Shown piece after piece: positions 16,964 through 23,891 of a DNA stretch of 64,000 nucleotides (within the stretch, counting starts at the first letter, position 1; each line of letters starts with the position of its first letter). Origin of the DNA: Tenacibaculum sp. AHE14PA. Lineage in GTDB: Bacteria; Bacteroidota; Bacteroidia; Flavobacteriales; Flavobacteriaceae. A program made the translations under genes and the position numbers. Location: the NCBI RefSeq assembly GCF_019278465.1, contig NZ_CP058983.1:186001-250000 (forward strand), in the 5' to 3' direction. The notes under the pieces were generated by a model that saw nothing but the letters and a program-made list of their open reading frames with translations, was not told the origin of the DNA and made no database searches.

Positions 16964-19363
16964 TTAATAATTAATTTGAATTTGAATTTGAAAGTTTCTC
17001 CCTAAATCATCTGCATATAAACGCAACCTGTTTAAGTAATTTCTGTATGATTGATTTAAAACATTATCTATTGAAAAACTAAGATTAATTTTTGTTTTAG
17101 ACATGTTTAATTCGAATCCAGAAGAGAAATTTAATAAATGATAAGCCTTTGGTGGAGTGCTAATATCTACAAGTTCATTGGTGTTTGTATCTGGAATAAA
17201 AGCCATGAAATTGTTATTAGGATACTCGTTTTGTTCCGCATTAAACTCACTTTCTAAAGAGGCATAAAAATTTTTCCAATTCTCTTTCTTAAAAAATAAA
17301 GTTGTTGTGGTTTTAAAAGGAGGTATATCTATTAAAGTTCTTTTGTTTGTTAAGTCACGTCCTTTAATGAGCGACATCTTATTGGTAATACTAAAATTTG
17401 TGTTTACATTATAGCTAACATTAGAATCTAAACCAAATAAATGGGCATTTGTTTGCTTGTATGACCAAACAGGAAATGCACCTCTTAAAGTAGTTTCTAC
17501 TCCTGTAGGTTCTATGTAAATAAAATCGGTTACATAATTATAAAATCCTTCTAAAACGATATCAAATTTGTTGTTATTAAATTTATACGTTGTAGAAAAT
17601 CTATTAGATGTTTCAGCTTGCATTCGTAAATCACCAATTTCTATTCTTGCAGCAGAATGATGCAAACCGTCACTAAATAATTCAGAAACATTTGGCGCTC
17701 TGTTAGATAAACCATAATTAGCCAATAATGTGCTATTATCGTTAAGACTATAAGAACCGCCTAATGAAGCAGAAATATTATGATAAGTAAAAACTGGGTT
17801 TACTAAATACTGTGTAGACGAATCTTCAATAATAAGACTACCAAATTCTTGTTGGTAGTTTAAAGAATTCCATCTTGATTTATCGTAAAATTTCTTTGCG
17901 TTAACTTGTTCAAAATCATATCTAATTCCAGCATTTAAATAAATATCGTCAAATTTAAAGCTAGTAATAGCATATCCGTTTAGGTTAAACTTATTATAAT
18001 CGGGTATAATTCTCTTAACTCCTGATTTTGGATCTGAAAAATTATTTTGATAAGCACCGCTTAAACCAAATTTATAAGTATTTTCTTTATTAGCATCTAT
18101 GTCTAAATCGCTTTTAAAAGAATGTGTTCTTAGCAATAAATTTGTTGCTGCAACGAATTTTTTATCTCCCCTTCTAACATCAAACTCTAATCTTTTGTTT
18201 TGTTGATAGTCGTATTGAAAAGATAATTTACCAACACCTTTTAGTCGCTTATAAACTTTAGCCTTAAATAGTTGATGTGTAACATCTTGTTTTGGATTAT
18301 TAATAGCATAGCTGTACTCATCTATAACAAGTGGTAAATTACTATTTATAGCTCTTACTAAATCTGAAATATTACCTATGTGCGATGCTCTTAAAATGCC
18401 TGTTTCATTAGATGTATTGCTATAAAAAAGCTCAAACCCTTTATTAAATTTTTTAAACCCACTACGAATAGTAAAAGCCCTAGAATTTAAACCAGTATTG
18501 GTAAGGTTATAACTAGGTGATTCAAAATCACCAGCTCTTTTATAAGAAGCCTGTCCATTAATAAACCAACCGCTGTTGTAACTTTTATTTAAGCTTGATG
18601 AAACAGAAAATAGTCTACCATTACTCTGTTGTGATGTAATTGTTTTACCAAACAAGGTGTCTTTAGTTATTACAGTTGAAGGATTAACAATAATAACCCC
18701 GCCAATAGCATCACCACCATATTGTAAAGCATTTGCTCCTTTAATTACAGAAACACTTCCAGCTGCGTTTATATCAATATTTGGAGCATGTTCTATTCCC
18801 CATTCTTGATCTTGTAATCGAACACCATTAAAAGAAGTTAATACTCTACTACTATGTAAGCCATTAATAATTGGTTTTACAATAGTACTACCTGTATTTA
18901 TAGAAGAAACACCCGAGATGTTTTTAATAGCATCGCCTAATGATGCTGCGCTATAGTTATCTAGAGTTTTAGTTTTTAATAACGTTTCTTGAGCTGTTTT
19001 GGTTTTTAAACCAGTTGTACTCCTAACATTAACTTCATTTAATTCTTCTATGTGATGCTCTAAATCTATAATTTTATAAATGTTTTTTGAAACATTTAAT
19101 TCTAAGATTTGTTTATCACAAGATACATGAGAAATTTCGACAATAATTTTACCAGCACATACATTATCGATAGTAAACTCTCCGTCTAAATTACTTGTAG
19201 TATACTTATTTTGGTTTTTAATATAAATTGTAGCGTTTACAATCGCAGATTTATCATGAAAATCTTCTACAATACCAGAAAATGTATAACTACAATTTTG
19301 ACCGTTTACTAAAGAAACATAACAGCTTAGTAAAAGTATTAAAATAATACTTTTAAGATTCAT
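16964..19363 (-). CDS. TonB-dependent outer membrane receptor, possible metal uptake
   Basis: A 799-residue receptor. A signal peptide (1-21) is followed by a carboxypeptidase-regulatory-like domain (about 25-105), a plug domain (about 115-225, with GVSSINTGSTIVKPIINGLHS and GGDAIGGVIIVNP), and a beta-barrel ending in FQIQIQINY with the C-terminal aromatic residue. The barrel contains ELFSDGLHHSAARIE, reminiscent of ZnuD-type metal receptors. The upstream gene encodes a small His/Cys-rich exported protein. Zinc, copper or another transition metal is therefore a reasonable guess for the substrate, but not shown. Confidence 0.85.
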   Translation of the reverse strand: MNLKSIILILLLSCYVSLVNGQNCSYTFSGIVEDFHDKSAIVNATIYIKNQNKYTTSNLDGEFTIDNVCAGKIIVEISHVSCDKQILELNVSKNIYKIIDLEHHIEELNEVNVRSTTGLKTKTAQETLLKTKTLDNYSAASLGDAIKNISGVSSINTGSTIVKPIINGLHSSRVLTSFNGVRLQDQEWGIEHAPNIDINAAGSVSVIKGANALQYGGDAIGGVIIVNPSTVITKDTLFGKTITSQQSNGRLFSVSSSLNKSYNSGWFINGQASYKRAGDFESPSYNLTNTGLNSRAFTIRSGFKKFNKGFELFYSNTSNETGILRASHIGNISDLVRAINSNLPLVIDEYSYAINNPKQDVTHQLFKAKVYKRLKGVGKLSFQYDYQQNKRLEFDVRRGDKKFVAATNLLLRTHSFKSDLDIDANKENTYKFGLSGAYQNNFSDPKSGVKRIIPDYNKFNLNGYAITSFKFDDIYLNAGIRYDFEQVNAKKFYDKSRWNSLNYQQEFGSLIIEDSSTQYLVNPVFTYHNISASLGGSYSLNDNSTLLANYGLSNRAPNVSELFSDGLHHSAARIEIGDLRMQAETSNRFSTTYKFNNNKFDIVLEGFYNYVTDFIYIEPTGVETTLRGAFPVWSYKQTNAHLFGLDSNVSYNVNTNFSITNKMSLIKGRDLTNKRTLIDIPPFKTTTTLFFKKENWKNFYASLESEFNAEQNEYPNNNFMAFIPDTNTNELVDISTPPKAYHLLNFSSGFELNMSKTKINLSFSIDNVLNQSYRNYLNRLRLYADDLGRNFQIQIQINY

Positions 19364-19405
19364 CTAAGAGTTTAATTGTAATTTTATAATTATGTATAAT
19401 TTTAA

Positions 19406-19726
19406 TTAAATTATTACAATAGGAGGCCCTCTAGATGATTTATTAGAGAAGTAATAAGTTTTTAATTGCTGTGGTTTATGAAGCGTATTTTTAGCAAAAA
19501 CTTTATTGTTTAATAAAATACTTGGACTGTACAATTCATAATAAAAAACCTTTAATTGTAAATGTAATTCACCACAATCTTTATCTAACTCATGTAAATG
19601 TTGATTAATATTAGAAGTACAGGCTATGTGCTCATGCTCTTCAAAAGCATGAAGGACTTGTATTGCTGATGGTAATAACAGGGCAAACAAGAAAATAGTA
19701 GATATGTATGTTCTAAATTTAAACAT
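19406..19726 (-). CDS. Small exported His/Cys-rich protein
   Basis: About 106 residues. A signal sequence (MFKFRTYISTIFLFALLLPSA) is followed by a cluster of likely metal ligands in EEHEHIAC and HLHELDKDCGELHL. The C-terminus is basic and ends near RGPPIV. The start is set at ATG 19724-19726. The TTG nine bases further upstream is part of the -7 element at 19733-19740 and is unlikely to be translated. It heads the operon with the TonB receptor. The gene at 26661 has the same size, signal and His cluster and also precedes a TonB receptor. A role as metal sensor or chaperone is inference. Confidence 0.75.
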   Translation of the reverse strand: MFKFRTYISTIFLFALLLPSAIQVLHAFEEHEHIACTSNINQHLHELDKDCGELHLQLKVFYYELYSPSILLNNKVFAKNTLHKPQQLKTYYFSNKSSRGPPIVII

Positions 19727-19732
19727 TCGACG

Positions 19733-19740
19733 CAAATGTA
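19733..19740 (-). promoter_or_regulatory. -7 element overlapping the operon start
   Basis: The minus strand reads TACATTTG, a full TAnnTTTG match, ending only 6 bases before the ATG at 19726. The transcript would be nearly leaderless. Confidence 0.5.
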
Positions 19741-19741
19741 T

Positions 19742-19784
19742 AAAAAAAATAGATAGCTGATAGTATTAATACTATCAGCTATCT
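19742..19784 (-). terminator. terC terminator with a perfect 34-bp palindrome
   Basis: Positions 19751-19784 are a perfect palindrome with two 17-base arms and no spacer. On the minus strand it is followed by a run of eight T residues (19742-19749). It lies 22 bases after the TerC stop and immediately upstream of the next promoter. Confidence 0.85.
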
Positions 19785-19805
19785 ACTTAAATTCTTAATT
19801 TTTTG

Positions 19806-20585
19806 TTAAGACTTCTTTTTCCCGCCTCTTATTCGCATGTTAAGCATTTCTACACCTAAAGAAAAAGCAATAGCAAAATACAAATATCCTTTAGGAATAA
19901 TACCTACCGTTTGGCCGAAAATTTCGGCGTGTGATAAATGTGCTCCTTCTGCAATTAGCATAAAAGCTATTAAAATTAAAAAGGCTAAACCTAACATTTG
20001 TATTGTTGGATGTTGATTTACAAATTTACCAACAGGATTTGCAAACAACATCATAATTAACATCGATAATATAACTGAAACAATCATAATAAGCATTGCT
20101 CCTTCAACACCATTTGTCATTCCGACTGCTGTTAAAATAGAATCGAAAGAGAAAACTATATTTATTAAAGTTATTTGTAAGATAGCTTGTTTCATAGTAT
20201 AGCCTTTTTTGGGCTTACCATCTAAATCATCTTCTTCATGACCTTCAACTTTATGATGTATTTCTTGTGTACTTTTGTATAATAGAAAAAGTCCACCTAT
20301 AAATAAAATTAAGCTTTGCCCAGTAATACCAGCTTTAAACCATGATAAATCTATATGGAAAAAAGGTGCTTTCATTGCTATTAAATAAGAAATACCAAAT
20401 AACAATATAATTCGTAAAACCATAGCTAATATCAGCCCTATATTAGTTGCTTTCTTTCGTTTGCTTTCAGGTAGCTTATTAGATGCTATAGAAATAAATA
20501 TAATATTATCGATACCTAAAACAATTTCTAAAAAAGTTAAGGTTAATAATGCAATCCAAGTGTCTGGTTGTAAGAATATTTCCAT
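19806..20585 (-). CDS. TerC-family membrane protein
   Basis: A 259-residue protein with seven or more membrane helices. The two hallmark acidic motifs are present: LGIDNIIF near residue 24 and FSFDSILTAVG near 146. A charged cytoplasmic loop (VEGHEEDDLDGKPKKG) lies between them. TerC-family proteins are linked to manganese export and metal loading of exported proteins. It starts 5 bases after the small lipoprotein gene and closes the purB-lipoprotein-terC run. Confidence 0.9.
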   Translation of the reverse strand: MEIFLQPDTWIALLTLTFLEIVLGIDNIIFISIASNKLPESKRKKATNIGLILAMVLRIILLFGISYLIAMKAPFFHIDLSWFKAGITGQSLILFIGGLFLLYKSTQEIHHKVEGHEEDDLDGKPKKGYTMKQAILQITLINIVFSFDSILTAVGMTNGVEGAMLIMIVSVILSMLIMMLFANPVGKFVNQHPTIQMLGLAFLILIAFMLIAEGAHLSHAEIFGQTVGIIPKGYLYFAIAFSLGVEMLNMRIRGGKKKS

Positions 20586-20590
20586 TTTTT

Positions 20591-20956
20591 TTATTTTATA
20601 TATATGGTTCCTTTTTGTTTGTAATTTGAATAACCAATTTTTACAGTAAAATCGTAAGAGTTTTCTCTTACCTTATTGATTTGAACAAACATTGGATCTT
20701 TTTGTAAATCATTTTTTGGATTGATGTAACGCAACGTATAAAAAAAGTTATTCTTCCATTTTATAGAAAGAGTATCTATTTCATTGCCATATTTGCTAAT
20801 TTGGATACTATCTTTTCTAATAATAGTTTCTTTAACAAAATCATCTGTAGCCTTAATTTCAAAAACTCCTTTTTTAAAACGCAATGAATTTCCTTCTTTT
20901 TCAGGAGTACAAGAAAATACTAAAAAAGTGACTAAAAAACTAAGTAAATACTTCAT
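20591..20956 (-). CDS. Small lipoprotein of unknown function
   Basis: A 121-residue predicted lipoprotein with lipobox FLVFSC and lipid-bearing Cys16. The mature part is beta-rich with Phe, Lys and Asp/Ser motifs (LRFKKGVFEI, IIRKDSIQI, DTLSIKW). This pattern is common in flavobacterial lipoproteins that are often misnamed topoisomerase IV. The ATG overlaps the last base of the purB stop, so translation is probably coupled. The function is unknown. Confidence 0.75.
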   Translation of the reverse strand: MKYLLSFLVTFLVFSCTPEKEGNSLRFKKGVFEIKATDDFVKETIIRKDSIQISKYGNEIDTLSIKWKNNFFYTLRYINPKNDLQKDPMFVQINKVRENSYDFTVKIGYSNYKQKGTIYIK

Positions 20957-22299
20957 TAAATTCCGGTGTAATTAGCAGGTGTAATTGCTTTTAATTCTTC
21001 TTTAATTTCAACAGAAACTTCTAAAGTATCAATAAAATTAGCAATTGATTGTTTGTTTATTTTTTCGTTGGTACGTGTTAATCCTTTTAAAGCTTCATAA
21101 GGATTTGGATATGCTTCACGACGTAATATTGTTTGAATAGCTTCGGCTACAACAGCCCAATTATTTTCTAAATCTTCAGCAAACTTAGCTTCATTTAATA
21201 ATAATTTATTCAATCCTTTTAAAGTAGCACCAAAGGCAATTAATGTATGACCAAAAGGAACACCTACGTTACGTAAAACCGTACTGTCTGTTAAATCTCG
21301 TTGTAATCTAGATATTGGAAGTTTTGCTGATAAATGCTCGAAAATAGCATTTGCAATTCCTAAGTTTCCTTCAGAATTTTCAAAATCAATCGGATTTACT
21401 TTGTGTGGCATTGCTGATGAACCAACTTCGCCTTCTTTTATTTTTTGTTTAAAATAATCGTTAGAAACGTATGTCCAAATATCACGATCTAAATCAATTA
21501 AAATAGTATTTACACGTTTTAAACCGTCATATAGAGCAGCCATATGATCATAATGCTCTATTTGAGTTGTTGGAAAAGAATGATGCAAACCTAAAATATC
21601 TTCCACAAAATGGGTTCCAAAGTTTTTCCAGTCGATATCTTTATACGCAACTTTGTGTGCATTAAAATTACCTGTAGCTCCACCAAATTTAGCGGCATGA
21701 GGTGTGTGTTGTATGTGTATTGCTTGGTTGTTAATACGCTCTACAAAAACAAAAAACTCTTTTCCTAAACGAGTAGGAGAAGCCGGTTGCCCATGTGTAC
21801 GTGCTAGCATAGGGATATTATCCCATTCTTCGGCTAAATCTGCTAATTTAGATACTAAACCATCTAAAGCAGGATAATACACTTCTTCCATTGCATCTTT
21901 AATGGATAACGGAATAGCAGTGTTATTAATATCCTGAGAGGTTAATCCAAAGTGGATAAATTCTTTGTATTTCTGTAAATCTAAAGCATCAAATTTTTCT
22001 TTAATAAAATATTCAACCGCTTTTACATCATGATTTGTAACCGCTTCAATATCTTTTATTTTTTGAGCATCTTCGGTAGAGAAATCTTCATATATCTTAC
22101 GTAAATTAGCATATAACTCATTATTAAAGTCAGCTAATTGTGGTAAAGGAATTTCACATAAAGCAATAAAATACTCTATTTCTACTTTTACTCGATATTT
22201 TATTAAAGCTTCTTCAGAAAAATAGTTGGCTAAATTGGCAACTTTATTACGGTATCTACCATCAATAGGAGAGATGGCATTTAATTGTGTTAAGTTCAT
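20956..22299 (-). CDS. purB: Adenylosuccinate lyase
   Basis: A 447-residue enzyme of purine synthesis that splits SAICAR and adenylosuccinate, releasing fumarate. The fumarase/aspartase signature GSSAMPHKVNPIDFEN is intact. The general acid/base His lies in TRTHGQPASPT, and THFGLTSQDINNT is present. Length and motifs fit the E. coli-like PurB subgroup. A -7 element lies at 22321-22328. The downstream lipoprotein and terC genes follow without a gap, so they are probably co-transcribed. Confidence 0.96.
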   Translation of the reverse strand: MNLTQLNAISPIDGRYRNKVANLANYFSEEALIKYRVKVEIEYFIALCEIPLPQLADFNNELYANLRKIYEDFSTEDAQKIKDIEAVTNHDVKAVEYFIKEKFDALDLQKYKEFIHFGLTSQDINNTAIPLSIKDAMEEVYYPALDGLVSKLADLAEEWDNIPMLARTHGQPASPTRLGKEFFVFVERINNQAIHIQHTPHAAKFGGATGNFNAHKVAYKDIDWKNFGTHFVEDILGLHHSFPTTQIEHYDHMAALYDGLKRVNTILIDLDRDIWTYVSNDYFKQKIKEGEVGSSAMPHKVNPIDFENSEGNLGIANAIFEHLSAKLPISRLQRDLTDSTVLRNVGVPFGHTLIAFGATLKGLNKLLLNEAKFAEDLENNWAVVAEAIQTILRREAYPNPYEALKGLTRTNEKINKQSIANFIDTLEVSVEIKEELKAITPANYTGI

Positions 22300-22320
22300 G
22301 TTATGTTGTGTTGTAAGCTA

Positions 22321-22328
22321 CAAAAATA
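22321..22328 (-). promoter_or_regulatory. -7 element of purB operon
   Basis: The minus strand reads TATTTTTG, matching TAnnTTTG, 21 bases before the purB ATG. Confidence 0.45.
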
Positions 22329-22368
22329 GAGAATACTTATTTTATTTACGGCTATTGCTAGAGGAATT

Positions 22369-22965
22369 TTAACGATAAACTTTTCGTTTTAATATTTTAA
22401 GTTGTTTATCCTTCTCTAATGATTTAATTACTCGAATTACAGTTTCTACTCGTAAACCTAAAATATCTGCTATTTGTTGGCGTGTATAGTCAACTTTAAA
22501 AGTATAATCACCTGTTGTTTTATAAACATCATTTTTTAAATAATCTATAAAACGAAGTACTCTATGTGCAGGTTCTTGACTAGAAATTTCTGATGCTATA
22601 ATTGCTTTGTAATACAATCTTTTAGCTAAGCTTTGCGTTATTTTTAAGTGAATTAAAGGGTTTTCTTGCAGTAATTTAAATAATTGTTCTTTAGAAATAA
22701 CTAATATTATACTTTCGGAAATAGCTTCTGCACTAGCAGGATATTTTACATCAATAAATAAAGGTGGTTCACCAAAACTTTGGCCTTTATAAAAAACACC
22801 TTGAATAAATTCTTTTCCGGCATCATTATAATTGTTCATTTTTACAATGCCACTACTAATTTGATAATAATTAAAGGCTGTGTTATTCTCAGTAAAAATA
22901 ACCTCTCCTTTTTTATAGTCTTTATAATGTGCGTTAAAATTGCGTAAAAGTTCTTCTGGTATCAT
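22369..22965 (-). CDS. Crp/Fnr-family transcription regulator without cysteines
   Basis: A 198-residue regulator. The cyclic-nucleotide-like beta-roll (about 10-110), long dimer helix (about 105-135) and Crp-type winged helix (about 145-198) are visible. The protein has no Cys, so an FNR iron-sulfur cluster is excluded. The phosphate-binding cassette reads FGEPPLFIDVKYPASAEA and lacks the Arg that binds cAMP in E. coli CRP. Ligand binding by haem, or another signal, is therefore more likely. The recognition helix reads RVETVIRVIKSL, keeping the Glu and Arg that read GA but with Val where CRP has Arg180. A matching palindrome overlaps the start codon, so autoregulation is likely. Confidence 0.92.
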   Translation of the reverse strand: MIPEELLRNFNAHYKDYKKGEVIFTENNTAFNYYQISSGIVKMNNYNDAGKEFIQGVFYKGQSFGEPPLFIDVKYPASAEAISESIILVISKEQLFKLLQENPLIHLKITQSLAKRLYYKAIIASEISSQEPAHRVLRFIDYLKNDVYKTTGDYTFKVDYTRQQIADILGLRVETVIRVIKSLEKDKQLKILKRKVYR

Positions 22966-22982
22966 TATGATTTAAGTCATAA
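22965..22982. promoter_or_regulatory. Crp/Fnr-type operator, site 1
   Basis: TTATGA-TTTAAG-TCATAA is a perfect two-fold site with the Crp-type 6-base spacing. Its centre (22973.5) lies 29.5 bases before the first base of the globin -7 element, which puts it near -41 for the globin gene. It also touches the regulator's own start codon. Confidence 0.75.
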
Positions 22983-23002
22983 ATTGCAAGTGTATAAAGA
23001 TA

Positions 23003-23010
23003 TACTTTTG
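23003..23010 (+). promoter_or_regulatory. -7 element of the globin gene
   Basis: TACTTTTG matches TAnnTTTG, with a TTG at 22984-22986 sixteen bases upstream as -33 element. The operator at 22965-22982 adjoins the -33 region. Confidence 0.65.
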
Positions 23011-23033
23011 CTGTGAATAAAAATGTTTTTTAG

Positions 23034-23432
23034 ATGGATAAAAAAGAAATAGAAAATAGAGAAGATGTGTATTTATTGGTATCAACTTTTTACAATAAAA
23101 TTAAAAAAGATGATTTTATAGGACCTATTTTTTTAGAGTCAATTCCCCAAGAAAAATGGGAGCCTCACTTGCAAAAGTTAACTGATTTTTGGGAAACAAA
23201 TCTTTTTTTTGTTAGGAATTTTAAAGGAAATCCGATGAAAGCACATAAGGATTTAGATCGCAATTTTAACCACACTATTTCTCAAGAGCATTTTGGTAGA
23301 TGGTTGCAATTGTGGTTCGAAACTTTAGATGCTCTTTTTGTAGGAACCAAAGTAAACGAAGCAAAAGAAAGAGCAAGGAATATTGCATCGATGCTCTTTT
23401 TTAGAATGTTTGACGCGAAACCTAAAGTATAA
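23034..23432 (+). CDS. Group III truncated haemoglobin
   Basis: A 132-residue globin. The pattern LVSTFYNKIKKDDFIGPIF, WEPHLQKLTDFW, then FKGNPMKAH with the proximal His71 and HFGRWLQLWFETLDALF, fits truncated haemoglobin group III (cyanoglobin-like, as in Campylobacter Ctb). Such proteins bind O2 and NO and usually act in nitrosative or low-oxygen stress. It is divergent from the Crp/Fnr regulator with an operator at the class II position. Its last 11 bases overlap the convergent small membrane protein gene. Confidence 0.92.
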   Translation: MDKKEIENREDVYLLVSTFYNKIKKDDFIGPIFLESIPQEKWEPHLQKLTDFWETNLFFVRNFKGNPMKAHKDLDRNFNHTISQEHFGRWLQLWFETLDALFVGTKVNEAKERARNIASMLFFRMFDAKPKV

Positions 23433-23760
23433 GCTGATAAATTATCAGCGCTATATTTGCTAAAACAGCAAAAAAGAATGACCAAACTACTGTTTTTAAA
23501 GAACGCTGACTTATAGCTACTGCATTTGCGCCCATAGCAGAAATACAAGTAATTACCAAAGCAAATAAATTTACTTCTCCATGAACAGCCAATGCTGCAG
23601 AAAAAGAAGCAATCATACTACTAGCCATTAATAAAACTATTGAAATTACAAAAGCGTTGCTTTCTTCTTGTGCGATTTTACTATTTATAACACTTATAAA
23701 ATTAAATTTAGAAAACTTAAAAGTTGTGTTGTTTACGAATAATTGCTCTGTTGTTACCAT
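23422..23760 (-). CDS. Small membrane protein with Crp/Fnr operator
   Basis: A 112-residue protein I do not recognise. A polar N-terminus of about 33 residues is followed by three membrane helices (about 36-58, 63-82, 88-112). There are no obvious haem or metal ligands beyond one His and one Cys (AVHGE, TCIS). Its promoter carries the second TTATGA-N6-TCATAA site. Convergent overlap with the globin gene and the shared operator suggest both belong to the same response. It could sense or protect the membrane under NO or low oxygen; that is speculation. Confidence 0.75.
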   Translation of the reverse strand: MVTTEQLFVNNTTFKFSKFNFISVINSKIAQEESNAFVISIVLLMASSMIASFSAALAVHGEVNLFALVITCISAMGANAVAISQRSLKTVVWSFFFAVLANIALIIYQLIL

Positions 23761-23778
23761 GCCTAATTTATTTTATTA

Positions 23779-23786
23779 CAAAGTTA
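23779..23786 (-). promoter_or_regulatory. -7 element of the small membrane protein gene
   Basis: The minus strand reads TAACTTTG, matching TAnnTTTG, 18 bases before the ATG at 23760. No good -33 TTG is seen, as expected for an activator-dependent promoter. Confidence 0.6.
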
Positions 23787-23807
23787 CATGCCAATTGGTT
23801 ATTTGTT

Positions 23808-23825
23808 TTATGACCTAAATCATAA
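23808..23825. promoter_or_regulatory. Crp/Fnr-type operator, site 2
   Basis: TTATGA-CCTAAA-TCATAA has the same half-sites and spacing as site 1, extended by one further base pair on each side. Its centre is 30.5 bases upstream of the -7 element at 23779-23786, within one base of the geometry at site 1. Confidence 0.75.
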
Positions 23826-23891
23826 AGTAAAAAGAAGTTTGATTCATTTTATTTGATAGTTTTTTTATCTTCACAATCTAAAATACTTTTG

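Noticed and set aside
16964..19363. Nutrient class of the TonB receptor as a polysaccharide locus
   Set aside because: No SusD-like lipoprotein or glycoside hydrolase lies nearby; the His-rich partner points rather to metals.
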